Part shown: piece after piece, positions 30,197-39,621 of the stretch
Position numbering within the stretch: the first letter of the stretch is position 1
How the letters are laid out: every line of letters starts with the position of its first letter
Assembly (NCBI RefSeq): GCF_002735705.1
Contig: NZ_PDZL01000005.1
Span: forward strand, 124,001-188,000
Direction of reading: 5' to 3'
Source: Janthinobacterium sp. BJB426
Lineage (GTDB): Bacteria; Pseudomonadota; Gammaproteobacteria; Burkholderiales; Burkholderiaceae_D
DNA length: 64,000 nt
Made by a program: the position numbers and the translations under genes
Notes under the pieces: model-generated
Told to the model about the DNA's origin: nothing
What the model saw: only the letters and a program-made list of their open reading frames with translations
Database searches by the model: none

Positions 30197-30314
30197 AGTA
30201 GTTTTCAAGTAACTGGTGCAAAACGATATTGTAAGCCACCCTGAGCCAGCGCGCCCCATGCCATCTCGGCGCGGCCGTGCTTTTGTCAAAAAACATGGCC
30301 GCGCGCCCTGTCAC

Positions 30315-32165
30315 TTATCCGACGTTGACGTACGTCAACCCGCCAGGCGTGCTGGCGTGATTGCCGAAGCCCGAGCTGTCTTCCAGATCGCCATCGAGCT
30401 TCCAGCGTCCCACGGACCGGTGCACGATGCCATACTGGCCATAGTCATACACTTCCTTCGGCGTCAGCACGCGATCGTACAGGATGACGTCCGACAACTG
30501 CCAGGCGGGCATGCCCTGCTCCAGCGCATGCACGGGGTGGCCGATCACAAGGGGGGTGCCGGCGGCCTGCACGAATGGATTTGTCATCTTGTTGCTCTGG
30601 TACATCAGGAAATCATCAACGTACAGGCTGATGCTCCCGTCATGCTTGACGGTGTAGGTGCAGCGAAACCAGCGGTTGGCAATATCCACCTGCAGGCCGT
30701 GGCCATGGCTATTGACGCCCTGAGCAACACTGTTCCACATGGACAGGAACGTCTTGCTATCCTGCTTGAACAGCGCCCATCCTTTCTTGTCCGCCTGATG
30801 CGCTACAAAAGCCTGCGCCTGCCCAACAGTCGAGGAGAAAGCCTGTTGCCGGACGCAATACGACAACGAAAAATCCGCGCTCTCATAGCGCACGGACGAC
30901 GGCACGGTGAGCATCAGGCCAGGCTGGAATTGCAAGGTCTTCGTCACGCCGAAACAAGGCGTGGGCGGCGCCGGACGCATGGCATCTTCGCCGCGCAAGG
31001 CATCCCAGACAGCCTTGCGTTTGTTGCTGTAAGTCGGCGTCTCCACCAGGTTCAGACCGTCGTCTTCCATGGGTTTTCCCCCATTCCAGTCCCAATAGCA
31101 CGCCAGTTGCACGCCCGTACGGCGTATGGCGCTCAACAAGGCATGCAGGTTGTCTTGCCGTTCGGTATCTTGCAACGCCAGCTCCTGCTTTTGCGACAGG
31201 CAAAAGCTGCCAAGGTAATACGGCTTGCCCAAGGCATGTGCGGCTCGCTGCATCACTTGCAGGTAAGCGAGCGAAGACGAGACGAAGTCGGCCGGCAAAT
31301 CCGCGCTGCTGCCCAGGGCGCTGCTCACATATTCATTACCCGGGAACAGGTTTTCACACAGACAGTCGACCGGATCCGGATTCACGAATGGCAAGGTTTC
31401 CGTAACGTATTGCTGCAAGGATCCTTGACGGGGCGATGTATGAGCGATGCCGGCATTACCGGAAGAAATCATGCGCGCCAGACCATCGTTGTCACGCAGC
31501 AATTGCGCAGTCTCCTGGATGATTTCCCGGGTAGCGGTCAAGCTGATCCCGGTCACGCCCATCAGTTCCTGCGCAGCCATCCAGGCGGCGATGCCCGCGT
31601 GGTTGCTGTAGTGCTGCGCAAAAGCCTGCGCAAAGGCACGCATATAGCGGCGTGTTTTCGACTGTGGATTGACCAGTGCGACCCGCGCGATGGCGGCCTG
31701 TTCGTCTTTTGTAGCGCCCGCAGGGCCCGCTTCCCCCACCAATTGCGGCACGGCGTAGGGATTCCAGAATGGGCAGGCGATGATGCCGATGCCATTGGCC
31801 AGCGCGCAATCGAGCAGCGCCGTTATGGCAAGCCAGTACGAATCTTTGATATTCACATCGGTTAGCGTGTTGTCGGTTGCGAACTTTGGCTCGCCAACGA
31901 CTTCGCCCCAGTTCCAATAGCCATCCTTGCCCTTGAAAGGCGCCAGCATCACCTGGAGGTACTTGAAGCCGTTGGCGGCAAGATACGGCAAATCGGTGCT
32001 GTAATCGGGAGTCTTCGGGTCCGGAGCGAGCGGTGCGTTAACGCTCCATTGACGGTGTTCCAGATATGCATGCGCATTGAGGCCGATGCCGCTGACCTTG
32101 CCCGTATTGACGCCGGCGGCGTTGAACTCTTGCATGACTCCATTGATAACTTTGATGTACGGCAT
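30315..32165 (-). CDS. Glycosidase-like TIM-barrel protein with C-terminal LamG/concanavalin-like domain
   Basis: The 616-residue protein has no signal peptide. Residues about 20-400 look like a cellulase/GH5-type barrel (DLPYLAANGFKYLQVMLAP, GIGIIACPFWNPYAVPQ, MAAQELMGVT, ACYWDWNGGKP). The expected acid/base Asn-Glu is not clear: AAQELMG near residue 215 is the best candidate. Residues about 430-616 match a LamG/Laminin-G type domain (LYVDDFLMYQSNKM, SDVILYDRVLTPKEVYDYGQYG, WKLDGDLEDSSGFGNHAS). A clear ribosome-binding site (CAGGAG) precedes the ATG at 32165. It stands alone between fkpB and radC; a glycan-binding or phage/surface role is possible but not shown. Confidence 0.6.
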   Translation of the reverse strand: MPYIKVINGVMQEFNAAGVNTGKVSGIGLNAHAYLEHRQWSVNAPLAPDPKTPDYSTDLPYLAANGFKYLQVMLAPFKGKDGYWNWGEVVGEPKFATDNTLTDVNIKDSYWLAITALLDCALANGIGIIACPFWNPYAVPQLVGEAGPAGATKDEQAAIARVALVNPQSKTRRYMRAFAQAFAQHYSNHAGIAAWMAAQELMGVTGISLTATREIIQETAQLLRDNDGLARMISSGNAGIAHTSPRQGSLQQYVTETLPFVNPDPVDCLCENLFPGNEYVSSALGSSADLPADFVSSSLAYLQVMQRAAHALGKPYYLGSFCLSQKQELALQDTERQDNLHALLSAIRRTGVQLACYWDWNGGKPMEDDGLNLVETPTYSNKRKAVWDALRGEDAMRPAPPTPCFGVTKTLQFQPGLMLTVPSSVRYESADFSLSYCVRQQAFSSTVGQAQAFVAHQADKKGWALFKQDSKTFLSMWNSVAQGVNSHGHGLQVDIANRWFRCTYTVKHDGSISLYVDDFLMYQSNKMTNPFVQAAGTPLVIGHPVHALEQGMPAWQLSDVILYDRVLTPKEVYDYGQYGIVHRSVGRWKLDGDLEDSSGFGNHASTPGGLTYVNVG

Positions 32166-32404
32166 GACGACTCCTGTAAAACAAGTGGAAGACATTGAGT
32201 TCAGGGCCCTGACTCCCCATCGCTGCAACTTGCATGGAATGCAACGACAGGCAAATGATAGCGCCTGAAAATGGCCGGGCCGGGCATCTTGGTTTTTTTA
32301 CCATGATCTGACAGGAAGACGAGCTAGCGCAGCATGGCCGCCTGGGGAAGGCGCGACAATCGTTGACAGGCGCCACGACCAGCCGGGCGCGACGGGGAGG
32401 CAGC

Positions 32405-33079
32405 ATGGGCATCAAGGATTGGCCGGCCGGCGAACGGCCGCGCGAACGACTGATCGAGGATGGCGCGCAGTCGCTGTCAGACGCGGAATTGCTGGCCGTG
32501 TTCCTGCGCACGGGCGTGCGCGGCAAGAGCGCCGTGGAACTGGCGCGCGACACGGTCGAGCACTTCGGTTCGCTGCGCGGCCTGTTTGGCGCCAGCCTCG
32601 TGAGTTTTTCCGCCGTGCACGGCATGGGCAGCGCCAAGTTTGCCCAGTTGCAAGCGGTGCTGGAACTGGCGCGGCGCGCCATCATCGAAGACTTGCAGGC
32701 GGGGCAAGCCCTCAATTCGCCGCACGCCGTCAAAGATTATTTGCGCCTGACCCTGGGCCACCTGGCGCATGAAGCATTCCACGTGTTGTTTTTGGACGTC
32801 AAGAACCGCCTGATCACGACCCAGGAAATGTTTCGTGGCACGCTCACTCACACCAGCGTATATCCGCGGGAAGTAGTGAAACAAGCGCTGCTGCATAACG
32901 CGGCCAGCGTCATGCTGGCGCACAACCACCCGTCCGGCACGCCGGAACCGAGCGAATCGGACTTATTGCTGACGCGGGCGCTGGTGCAAGCGTTGTCGCT
33001 GGTGGACGTGCGCATCCTCGACCATTTCGTCGTGGCCGGGCGACATGTGCATTCGTTCGCAGAACATGGCCAGATCTAG
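32405..33079 (+). CDS. radC: RadC family protein (JAMM-type)
   Basis: The 224-residue protein has an N-terminal helix-hairpin-helix-like region ([19 protein letters not shown]) and a JAMM-like metal motif [14 protein letters not shown] (about residues 172-185). RadC was named for a DNA repair phenotype that is now doubted; its function is unclear. I use the ATG at 32405 ([14 protein letters not shown], with ribosome-binding site GGGGAGG). It is divergent from the glycosidase-like gene. Confidence 0.92.
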   Translation: MGIKDWPAGERPRERLIEDGAQSLSDAELLAVFLRTGVRGKSAVELARDTVEHFGSLRGLFGASLVSFSAVHGMGSAKFAQLQAVLELARRAIIEDLQAGQALNSPHAVKDYLRLTLGHLAHEAFHVLFLDVKNRLITTQEMFRGTLTHTSVYPREVVKQALLHNAASVMLAHNHPSGTPEPSESDLLLTRALVQALSLVDVRILDHFVVAGRHVHSFAEHGQI

Positions 33080-33258
33080 GCCAGGACTGGCCAGGCAGCA
33101 GTTAACCATGTGTAAACAAGGACATACGTGACAGCAGCGACACGCTTATCTAACAGTAAACAGCGTTGTTTACCAGTGCTTTCCCCTGGGAAGAAGGGTG
33201 AAAGTCAAATTGTTAAATTATTTCAACACAACATGACACAATTGTTTTTCGCAAGTCA

Positions 33259-33287
33259 TTGATAAATCTGCTTATTTTGGATATACT
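33259..33287 (+). promoter_or_regulatory. Promoter of rpmBG
   Basis: -35 TTGATA (33259-33264), 17-base spacer and -10 TATACT (33282-33287) lie 39 bases before the rpmB start. Confidence 0.7.
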
Positions 33288-33326
33288 CTCGTTTTTCCAA
33301 TTTGGAATATCTTTAAGGAGTGCGCC

Positions 33327-33563
33327 ATGGCACGTGTTTGCCAAGTCACTGGGAAGAAGCCGATGGTCGGCAACAATGTTTCCCATGCAAACAACAAAAC
33401 CAAACGTCGTTTTTTGCCTAACTTGCAGAATCGTCGTATTTTTGTTGAATCTGAAAACCGCTGGGTCTCCCTGCGTTTGTCCAACGCCGGTCTGCGCGTC
33501 ATCGATAAAGTCGGCATCGACGCCGTATTGGTCGATATGCGCGCTCGTGGCGAAAAAGTCTAA
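33327..33563 (+). CDS. rpmB: 50S ribosomal protein L28
   Basis: The 78-residue protein has the L28 start [20 protein letters not shown] and the usual length. The ribosome-binding site AAGGAG lies 9 bases upstream. rpmG follows after 22 bases, the classic rpmBG pair. Confidence 0.98.
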   Translation: MARVCQVTGKKPMVGNNVSHANNKTKRRFLPNLQNRRIFVESENRWVSLRLSNAGLRVIDKVGIDAVLVDMRARGEKV

Positions 33564-33585
33564 TTAGCAGAATAAGGGAGCTATC

Positions 33586-33753
33586 ATGGCAAAATCAGGC
33601 CGCGACAAAATCAAGTTAGAATCGACCGCCGGTACGGGTCACTTCTACACGACCACCAAAAACAAGCGTACGACGCCTGCGAAAATGGAGATCATGAAAT
33701 TTGATCCTAAAGCACGCAAGCACGTAACGTACAAAGAAACCAAAATCAAGTAA
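33586..33753 (+). CDS. rpmG: 50S ribosomal protein L33
   Basis: The 55-residue protein ([20 protein letters not shown] at the start, [11 protein letters not shown] at the end) is the zinc-free type of L33 with no CxxC pairs. The ATG at 33586 has the ribosome-binding site GGGAG 7 bases upstream. A terminator follows 22 bases after the stop. It is short enough to be missed by simple ORF filters. Confidence 0.98.
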   Translation: MAKSGRDKIKLESTAGTGHFYTTTKNKRTTPAKMEIMKFDPKARKHVTYKETKIK

Positions 33754-33774
33754 TTGATATTGTGTTCTGTAAAA

Positions 33775-33802
33775 AGAGCCGCTCCGATGAGCGGTTTTTT
33801 TT
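33775..33802 (+). terminator. Terminator of rpmBG
   Basis: Stem CCGCTC/GAGCGG (33779-33784 and 33789-33794), loop CGAT, followed by T8. Confidence 0.9.
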
Positions 33803-33844
33803 CGCCCTGATTTTCATCTCGCGTTCTCCCCTTCTGCCTGGACG

Positions 33845-33873
33845 AAAAAAAAGGCCCTGGAAACCAGGGCCTT
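33845..33873 (-). terminator. Terminator of the desaturase gene
   Basis: On the minus strand the stem AAGGCCCTGG/CCAGGGCCTT with loop TTT is followed by T8. It lies 21 bases after the desaturase stop codon and is separate from the plus-strand rpmBG terminator. Confidence 0.85.
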
Positions 33874-33893
33874 GATATGACGCGACGGCTTAC

Positions 33894-35102
33894 TCAGGCA
33901 TAGCTGCGCAGGCGCAGGGAGAAATCTTGCAGCGACTTGATGCCCGACGCTTCGGCACGCGTGCACCAGTCTTGCAGCTTTTGCAGCAATTGCTCGCGCG
34001 TAAAGTGCGAACGTTCCCAGATGGCGCCCAGCTCCACGCGCATGTGGTGCATGGTTTCCAGCGCCTTGCTGTGCTGGAACAACTCCGACAACTGCTCATG
34101 ATGCGCATCGGCCAGCTTGCCCGGCTCGCGCTGCATCAGCTTGCGCGACGATTTCAGGAAGCGTTTTTCCAGCTCGGCCTTGTGCTTCAGGTGTTCCAGC
34201 TCTTCCTTCCAGGCATGCTTGATCGATTTCGCATACTTGGCCATCACGTCGTAGCGGTTGGCGATGACGGACTGCAAGGTCTCGAAATCCGCTTCCAGCT
34301 TGCCGTGCGAGAACTTCGGCTCCGGCGCCAGCTTTTTCACCTTCGCCAGGCCTAGCATTTCCAGTGCGCGGATATACGCCCAGCCGATATCGATTTCATA
34401 CCATTTCGACGACAGCTTGGCCGACGTCGCATACGTATGGTGATTGTTGTGCAACTCTTCGCCGCCAATCAAGATGCCGAAGGGAATGATGTTGGTGGCC
34501 GCGTCGGCGCAGTCGTAGTTGCGGTAGCCCCAGTAGTGGCCGATGCCGTTGATGATGCCGGCCGCCGTGATGGGGATCCACATCATTTGCACGGCCCACA
34601 CGGAAATGCCGATCACGCCGAACAACACGAAATTGATGACGAACAGCGATACCACGCCCAGCCAGCTGTATTTGGTGTACAGGTTGCGCTCGATCCAGTC
34701 CGTCGGCGTGCCGTGGCCGTACTTGGCCATGGTTTCCATGTTCTTCGATTCAGCGCGGTACAGCTCGGCGCCTTCCCAGAACACTTTCTTGATGCCGCGC
34801 GTCACGGGGCTGTGCGGATCTTCTTCCGTATCGCATTTGGCATGGTGCTTGCGGTGAATGGCGGCCCATTCTTTGGTGACCTGGCCCGTCGTCAGCCACA
34901 GCCAGAAACGGAAGAAATGACTAGGGATGGCGTGCAATTCCAGCGCCCGATGGGCCTGGTGGCGGTGCAGGTAAATCGTGACGCTGGCGATCGTGATGTG
35001 GGTGACCACCATGGTGTACAGGAAAACTTGCCATGCGGACAAATCGGTAATGCCAGTTGCCATGAACTGCAAAACGTCGTGTAAAACGGAACTCAATGTC
35101 AT
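33894..35102 (-). CDS. Acyl-CoA/acyl-lipid delta-9 desaturase family protein
   Basis: The 402-residue protein carries the three histidine boxes of membrane fatty acid desaturases: HRHQAHR (about residue 46), HRKHH (about 83) and HNNHH (about 219), with hydrophobic pairs of helices between. They ligate a di-iron centre that inserts a cis double bond. The C-terminal 130 residues (about 275-402) form a charged, helical tail (HAWKEELEHLKHKAELEKRF) not present in short desaturases. The start at 35102 gives MTLSSVLHDV; upstream sequence is unrelated. It is alone in its transcript. Confidence 0.9.
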   Translation of the reverse strand: MTLSSVLHDVLQFMATGITDLSAWQVFLYTMVVTHITIASVTIYLHRHQAHRALELHAIPSHFFRFWLWLTTGQVTKEWAAIHRKHHAKCDTEEDPHSPVTRGIKKVFWEGAELYRAESKNMETMAKYGHGTPTDWIERNLYTKYSWLGVVSLFVINFVLFGVIGISVWAVQMMWIPITAAGIINGIGHYWGYRNYDCADAATNIIPFGILIGGEELHNNHHTYATSAKLSSKWYEIDIGWAYIRALEMLGLAKVKKLAPEPKFSHGKLEADFETLQSVIANRYDVMAKYAKSIKHAWKEELEHLKHKAELEKRFLKSSRKLMQREPGKLADAHHEQLSELFQHSKALETMHHMRVELGAIWERSHFTREQLLQKLQDWCTRAEASGIKSLQDFSLRLRSYA

Positions 35103-35235
35103 TACTGCTACTCCAAGTGGACAGGGCGTGCGCACGGTCGCTCCAGTGACTCTGGAGGTCCGGCAGAGTTAATTTTAGGCGTGATTGTACGCCCTAATGG
35201 GTGCGATCAGGCAAAATCGGAGGCAGGCAGCGAGG

Positions 35236-36594
35236 TTAAGGCTGGGTGCCGGATGGCGTGGACTCACCCTCTGCCGCGCCCGCGAGCGGGGCAGGAGGCG
35301 TACCAACAATACGCAATTCGCGTTGCGGAAACGGTACAGTGACCTTATGTTCCTGCAAGGTGCGCCAGATAGCGCGGTTCACATTCGACTTCACGCCGCC
35401 GGTGCCGTTTTCCGGGTCCGCGATCCAGAAGCCGATCTGCACATCAAGGCCGTCGGCGCCGAAACGCACGAGGGTGGCCGATGGCGGATTGCTTTGTGAC
35501 ACACGCGGCACCTTGGCCGTCGCCGCTTCCAGCAAGGGGAAGATGACATCCAGATCCGTTTCATAGCCCACCGACACGGCCGTCGACAGCCAGACCATGC
35601 GGTTGCTCAGCGACATGTTCTGCACGCCGCCGGAAATCAGCATTTCATTCGGCACGATGGATTCAACGCCATCGCCACCCAATAACACAGTATAGCGCGT
35701 ATTGATTTGCGTGACCTTGCCTGTAAATTGACCCACCGTAATCATGTCGCCGATGGTGAGGCTGCGGTCAAGCAGGATGATGAAGCCGGAGACGAAGTTC
35801 GCGGCGATCTTTTGCAAGCCAAAGCCGAGCGCCACGCCGAAGGCGCCGCCAAACACGGACAGCACCGTCAGGTCGATGCCCACCAGCGACAGGCTAACCA
35901 GCACGGAAACAAGGATCAGCACGGCGCGGCCCATGCGCGACATCACCACGCGCAAGGAAGTGTGCAAGCCCTGCATTTTCATCAGGCGCTCGTCGAGCGA
36001 GGTGCCGGCCCACATGGCCAGCACCAGCAGCACGGCCACCGAAATAGCGGCTTGCAAGATGGCAGCCACGGAGACCTTGTTGCGTCCCAGCGGGACGACG
36101 ATGCTTTCCAGGAAGGTATGCAATTCCGGCCACAGGCCCGTGATGTACAGGGCCATGCCGGCCCATACCACCACCGTGAAGATCTTTTCCAGCAACAACA
36201 TGGTCGGGCTGATGTCGCCATGGCGGGCAAAAATGCGGCGCAGCACGTAAAACCCGAAGCGCACCAGCGCCATCGAGGTGCACAGGGGAATGGCGATACT
36301 GAGCAGGTTCACGGACTGGAACTTGGCCAGGAAATGCTGCGCAATACCCAGCAGCATGGCCGCCAGCACGGGCGTCAGGATGCGGATGAAACTATCGGTG
36401 CGCTGCAAGGTTTCCGGCGTGGCGGGCACGGTGGCCGCTTCCGCTCGCTGGTGCAGGAGCACGCGCAACTGCCGCACCAGCAGCCAGCTCAGCGCCAGGC
36501 AGCCGACGATGACCAGCGCCTGCCACAGGATGGCCGGTTGGCGGAAATCGTTGACAAAATCAGTGATCAGGTTGAGCAGCGGGGTTTCATTCAT
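35236..36594 (-). CDS. MscS-family mechanosensitive channel
   Basis: The 452-residue protein has five or six N-terminal hydrophobic helices and an MscS domain (about 255-440). The pore-lining helix GGAFGVALGFGLQKIAANFV and the beta domain DMITVGQFTGKVTQINTRYT are clear. It releases solutes under osmotic downshock. It is larger than E. coli MscS (286 residues) because of the extra membrane helices, closer to YnaI/MscM-type. It follows rsmB by 122 bases. Confidence 0.9.
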   Translation of the reverse strand: MNETPLLNLITDFVNDFRQPAILWQALVIVGCLALSWLLVRQLRVLLHQRAEAATVPATPETLQRTDSFIRILTPVLAAMLLGIAQHFLAKFQSVNLLSIAIPLCTSMALVRFGFYVLRRIFARHGDISPTMLLLEKIFTVVVWAGMALYITGLWPELHTFLESIVVPLGRNKVSVAAILQAAISVAVLLVLAMWAGTSLDERLMKMQGLHTSLRVVMSRMGRAVLILVSVLVSLSLVGIDLTVLSVFGGAFGVALGFGLQKIAANFVSGFIILLDRSLTIGDMITVGQFTGKVTQINTRYTVLLGGDGVESIVPNEMLISGGVQNMSLSNRMVWLSTAVSVGYETDLDVIFPLLEAATAKVPRVSQSNPPSATLVRFGADGLDVQIGFWIADPENGTGGVKSNVNRAIWRTLQEHKVTVPFPQRELRIVGTPPAPLAGAAEGESTPSGTQP

Positions 36595-36716
36595 GGCGCA
36601 GGAGGTCCGGAAGGTGGGACGGAAGTGGTACGGATGGGCATCTAGCCCATGCCGCCAGACGGGCTGGCGGCATTGAAAGCCGCCACTGCAGGGTGCAGCG
36701 GCGGCCCGTGGCAGGC

Positions 36717-38036
36717 TTACTCGGCTGGTTCAGCGTCAGCGTCGTCGGCCGGTTTTTCATCGGCGTAGACTTTTTTCGGCATGACCTTGCGCTCGAACAC
36801 GGCGGCGAAGAAACCGTCGGTCTGGTGCAGATGCGGCAACAATTTCAGGTAGTCGCCCATTTCCAGCTCGATCTTCTGTTCGGCCAGCACCTTGCTCATC
36901 GGCACCAGAGTGAAGTCCGGATGGGCGGCCAGGAATTGCTCGGCGATAAAATCGTTTTCTTCGTTCAGGAAGCTGCAGGTGGCGTACACCAGGCGGCCGC
37001 CGCCCTTGACCAGGCGCGCAGCGCCGGCCAGGATGGCTGCCTGCTTGGCTTGCAGTTCCACGATGGAATTCGGCTGCTGGCGCCATTTCACGTCCGGATT
37101 GCGGCGCAGGGTGCCCAGGCCGCTACATGGCGCATCGACCAGCACGCGGTCGATCTTGCCGGCCAGGCGCTTGATCTTGGCATCGCGCTCATGCGCGATC
37201 TGCACCGGATGCACGTTCGACAGGCCGCTGCGGGCCATGCGCGGCTTCAGCTTGGCCAAACGTTTTTCCGACACGTCGAACGCGTACAGACGGCCCGTGT
37301 TGCGCATCAGCGCGCCCAAGGCGAGCGTCTTGCCGCCCGCGCCGGCACAGAAATCGACCACCATTTCGCCGCGCTTGGCGCCGACGATCTGCGACAGGAT
37401 CTGGCTGCCTTCATCTTGCACTTCGATGGCGCCGCTCTGGAACAAAGGCATGTTTTGCAGCGAAGGCTTCTTGATCACGCGCAAACCCAACGGCGCATAG
37501 GGCGTCGGCGTGCTGAGGATCGGCGCTTCGGCCAGGGCCAGCATCACATCTTCACGCGTGGCCTTGAGCGAGTTCACGCGCAAGTCCAGCGGCGCCGGCG
37601 CATTCAGCGCATCGGCCAGTTTCATGGTTTCCGCTTCGCCGAACTGGGCGATCAGCTTGTCGAACAGCCAGGTCGGCATGTTGGCGCGCATGTTCGACGG
37701 CATCAGGCTGCGGTCGATCTGCGTGATGCGTTCCAGCCATTCCACTTCTTCTTCCGTCAGGCCGCCCAGGGAGTCCGCACCGACGGCTTCGGCCAGGCCG
37801 AGGATGGTCAGGCGGCGCATGGTCGGGCCACTGCCCGCTTCGGCAAAGTCCGTGAAGAACGATTTGTTGCGCAGCACGGCATAAATGCCTTCGGCGATGG
37901 CGCCGCGTTCGCGCGAACCGAGGCGCGGATGGTCGCGGAAATAGCGCGACAGGGTGGTGTCGGCCGGGGCCGTGAAACGTAAAATTTCGCGCAATACTTC
38001 TTCAGCATTGGCAAGTATCGCTGGTGGCAATCTCAT
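36717..38036 (-). CDS. RsmB/NOP-family RNA methyltransferase
   Basis: The 439-residue protein has an N-terminal helical NusB-like region and a SAM-dependent methyltransferase domain of the Fmu/NOP type: VVDFCAGAGGKTLALG binds SAM, DAPCSGLGTLRRNPD and TCSFLNEEN hold the two catalytic cysteines. It probably makes m5C in 16S rRNA; RsmB (C967) is the likeliest but RsmF-like relatives exist. The C-terminus is acidic (DADAEPAE). It starts 21 bases after purN, so both are probably co-transcribed. Confidence 0.85.
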   Translation of the reverse strand: MRLPPAILANAEEVLREILRFTAPADTTLSRYFRDHPRLGSRERGAIAEGIYAVLRNKSFFTDFAEAGSGPTMRRLTILGLAEAVGADSLGGLTEEEVEWLERITQIDRSLMPSNMRANMPTWLFDKLIAQFGEAETMKLADALNAPAPLDLRVNSLKATREDVMLALAEAPILSTPTPYAPLGLRVIKKPSLQNMPLFQSGAIEVQDEGSQILSQIVGAKRGEMVVDFCAGAGGKTLALGALMRNTGRLYAFDVSEKRLAKLKPRMARSGLSNVHPVQIAHERDAKIKRLAGKIDRVLVDAPCSGLGTLRRNPDVKWRQQPNSIVELQAKQAAILAGAARLVKGGGRLVYATCSFLNEENDFIAEQFLAAHPDFTLVPMSKVLAEQKIELEMGDYLKLLPHLHQTDGFFAAVFERKVMPKKVYADEKPADDADAEPAE

Positions 38037-38057
38037 TGTTATTCTTCCTGTAATATT

Positions 38058-38666
38058 TTATTGAGGGTCCACGCGGACCTGGCCATGCTCGACTGACAGT
38101 TTATCGTCAATGAACAGGCGGATGGCGCGCGGGTAAAGCAGATGTTCCTGTACCAGCACGCGCGCCGATAAGCTGTCTTCTGTATCGCCTGGCAAGACGG
38201 GGACTGTCGCGCTCGCCACGGCCGGACCATGGTCAAGCTCGGCAGTCACGAAATGCACGGTCGCGCCGTGTTCCGTCACGCCCGCCTCGAGCGCCTGGCG
38301 GTGTGTCGCCATGCCCGGGAACAGCGGCAGCAGCGACGGGTGGATATTGAGCATGCGCCCCGCGTAATGCTCGACGAAGGGCGGCGTCAGGATGCGCATG
38401 AAACCGGCCAGCACGACCAGGTCGGGGGCAAAGCCGTCGATTACGGCTTGCAGCGCCGCATCAAACTGTTCGCGGCTGGCATAATCCTTGTTGGCAACAA
38501 CTGCCGTCGCTATCCCGTGTTCCGCGGCAAAAATCAATCCCTGGGCATCAACCCGGTTACTGATGACAGCGGCAATACGGGCTGGCCATTGCTCGGCTTG
38601 CGCCGCGCGTACAACCGCTTCCATGTTGCTGCCGCGTCCGGAAATGAGGATAACGATATTTTTCAT
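38058..38666 (-). CDS. purN: Phosphoribosylglycinamide formyltransferase
   Basis: The 202-residue enzyme transfers formyl from 10-formyl-THF to GAR in purine synthesis. Seen: MKNIVILISGRGSNM (nucleotide site), NIHPSLLPLFPG with the catalytic histidine, and HFVTAELDHGP with the catalytic aspartate. The ATG at 38666 is chosen for the family start; the frame continues to 38777 with unrelated residues. It precedes the rsmB-type gene by 21 bases. Confidence 0.96.
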   Translation of the reverse strand: MKNIVILISGRGSNMEAVVRAAQAEQWPARIAAVISNRVDAQGLIFAAEHGIATAVVANKDYASREQFDAALQAVIDGFAPDLVVLAGFMRILTPPFVEHYAGRMLNIHPSLLPLFPGMATHRQALEAGVTEHGATVHFVTAELDHGPAVASATVPVLPGDTEDSLSARVLVQEHLLYPRAIRLFIDDKLSVEHGQVRVDPQ

Positions 38667-38822
38667 AGCGCGCATTGTACCCGCTATGGCGATGCGAACC
38701 AAGAAAGGCCGGCGATATTGTTGCGCCGCAACATGATCGCACAACAGGTGCTTTCGCCGGACGATGCTGCCTGCCAAGCCGGAAAAAGGCTGATTTTACG
38801 CTATCACAACGTGAGTAAGTGT

Positions 38823-39221
38823 TTACTCGAACGAATAGAAGACGCGGAACGGGACTTTCTTCTCGGCCCAATAGTCGGCCGCGTCGCGGAACACGTCGAG
38901 CAGGATCTCGCGCGCTTCCTTGTCGAATTTTTGCGTATTTGGCAATTGCTCGAGCACCACCAGGAAACCCGTCTGCGTGCCGGCCTTGAACATGGTGTCC
39001 GTCAGACACAGGCGCAGGGCATCGAAATTCTTCGCCAGGTTTTTCGGAAACAGGAATGCTTCTGCAATAATGCCGATGACTTGTTGTTTGGTCTGTCCAG
39101 CGTTGCAATGCGCATATAAAAAGTGCTGCCCGAGACGAATCGCCTCGTCTTGTAATTCGGTCACGCGAAAGGCACGGATGGACTGGACAAGGTTGGGCGG
39201 CACGGTTAGTAACAAACTCAT
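38823..39221 (-). CDS. Barstar-family protein
   Basis: The 132-residue protein has FPKNLAKNFDALRLCLTD near residue 58, the hallmark of barstar (ribonuclease inhibitor) homologues, and a length near that of family members. It likely folds as an alpha/beta inhibitor. No barnase-like nuclease is nearby, so the partner is unknown. It is separated from purN by 156 bases and from the next gene by 400 bases. Confidence 0.72.
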   Translation of the reverse strand: MSLLLTVPPNLVQSIRAFRVTELQDEAIRLGQHFLYAHCNAGQTKQQVIGIIAEAFLFPKNLAKNFDALRLCLTDTMFKAGTQTGFLVVLEQLPNTQKFDKEAREILLDVFRDAADYWAEKKVPFRVFYSFE

Positions 39222-39621
39222 TTTTCCCTCAAATCGACCTGTTATGTATGGATTGTTCTAGCTGCTCTTCTTATTGCATCCCCGCACGCGGGTCAATGCG
39301 CACGCGGTGATTCGATCTGTATCAACTTTTATGCGATTCAGTGCGATTTTATATAAGCCATACGCGTATTAGGGTAACGTGTTGTCCTGCATGAATCAAC
39401 CCGAATATGATGTCAAACGCAAGATTTGTTACAAACCGCTGGTTTCAAGTCACTTCAACATCTTGTATCGATTGAAAGTGCATGTTACAGACTGTGGGGC
39501 AAGGGGCTTGGGCTGTTACATTTTGTTGCCATGCGAAACACTTGCCTTGGTCTGACGGGATTACTATAGTCCCAAGTTGTAAAAAATACCCTGAAAGATT
39601 CTCTAGATAACGAGGTTACAA
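39222..39621. other. 400-base intergenic region, no gene seen
   Basis: It separates the divergent barstar and glycine-zipper genes, so it must hold two promoters. It is AT-richer than its flanks. A TACTAT box at 39562-39567 may serve the glycine-zipper gene, but its -35 is poor. GCACGCGG occurs twice near 39285-39307. I find no convincing reading frame or RNA structure. Confidence 0.5.
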
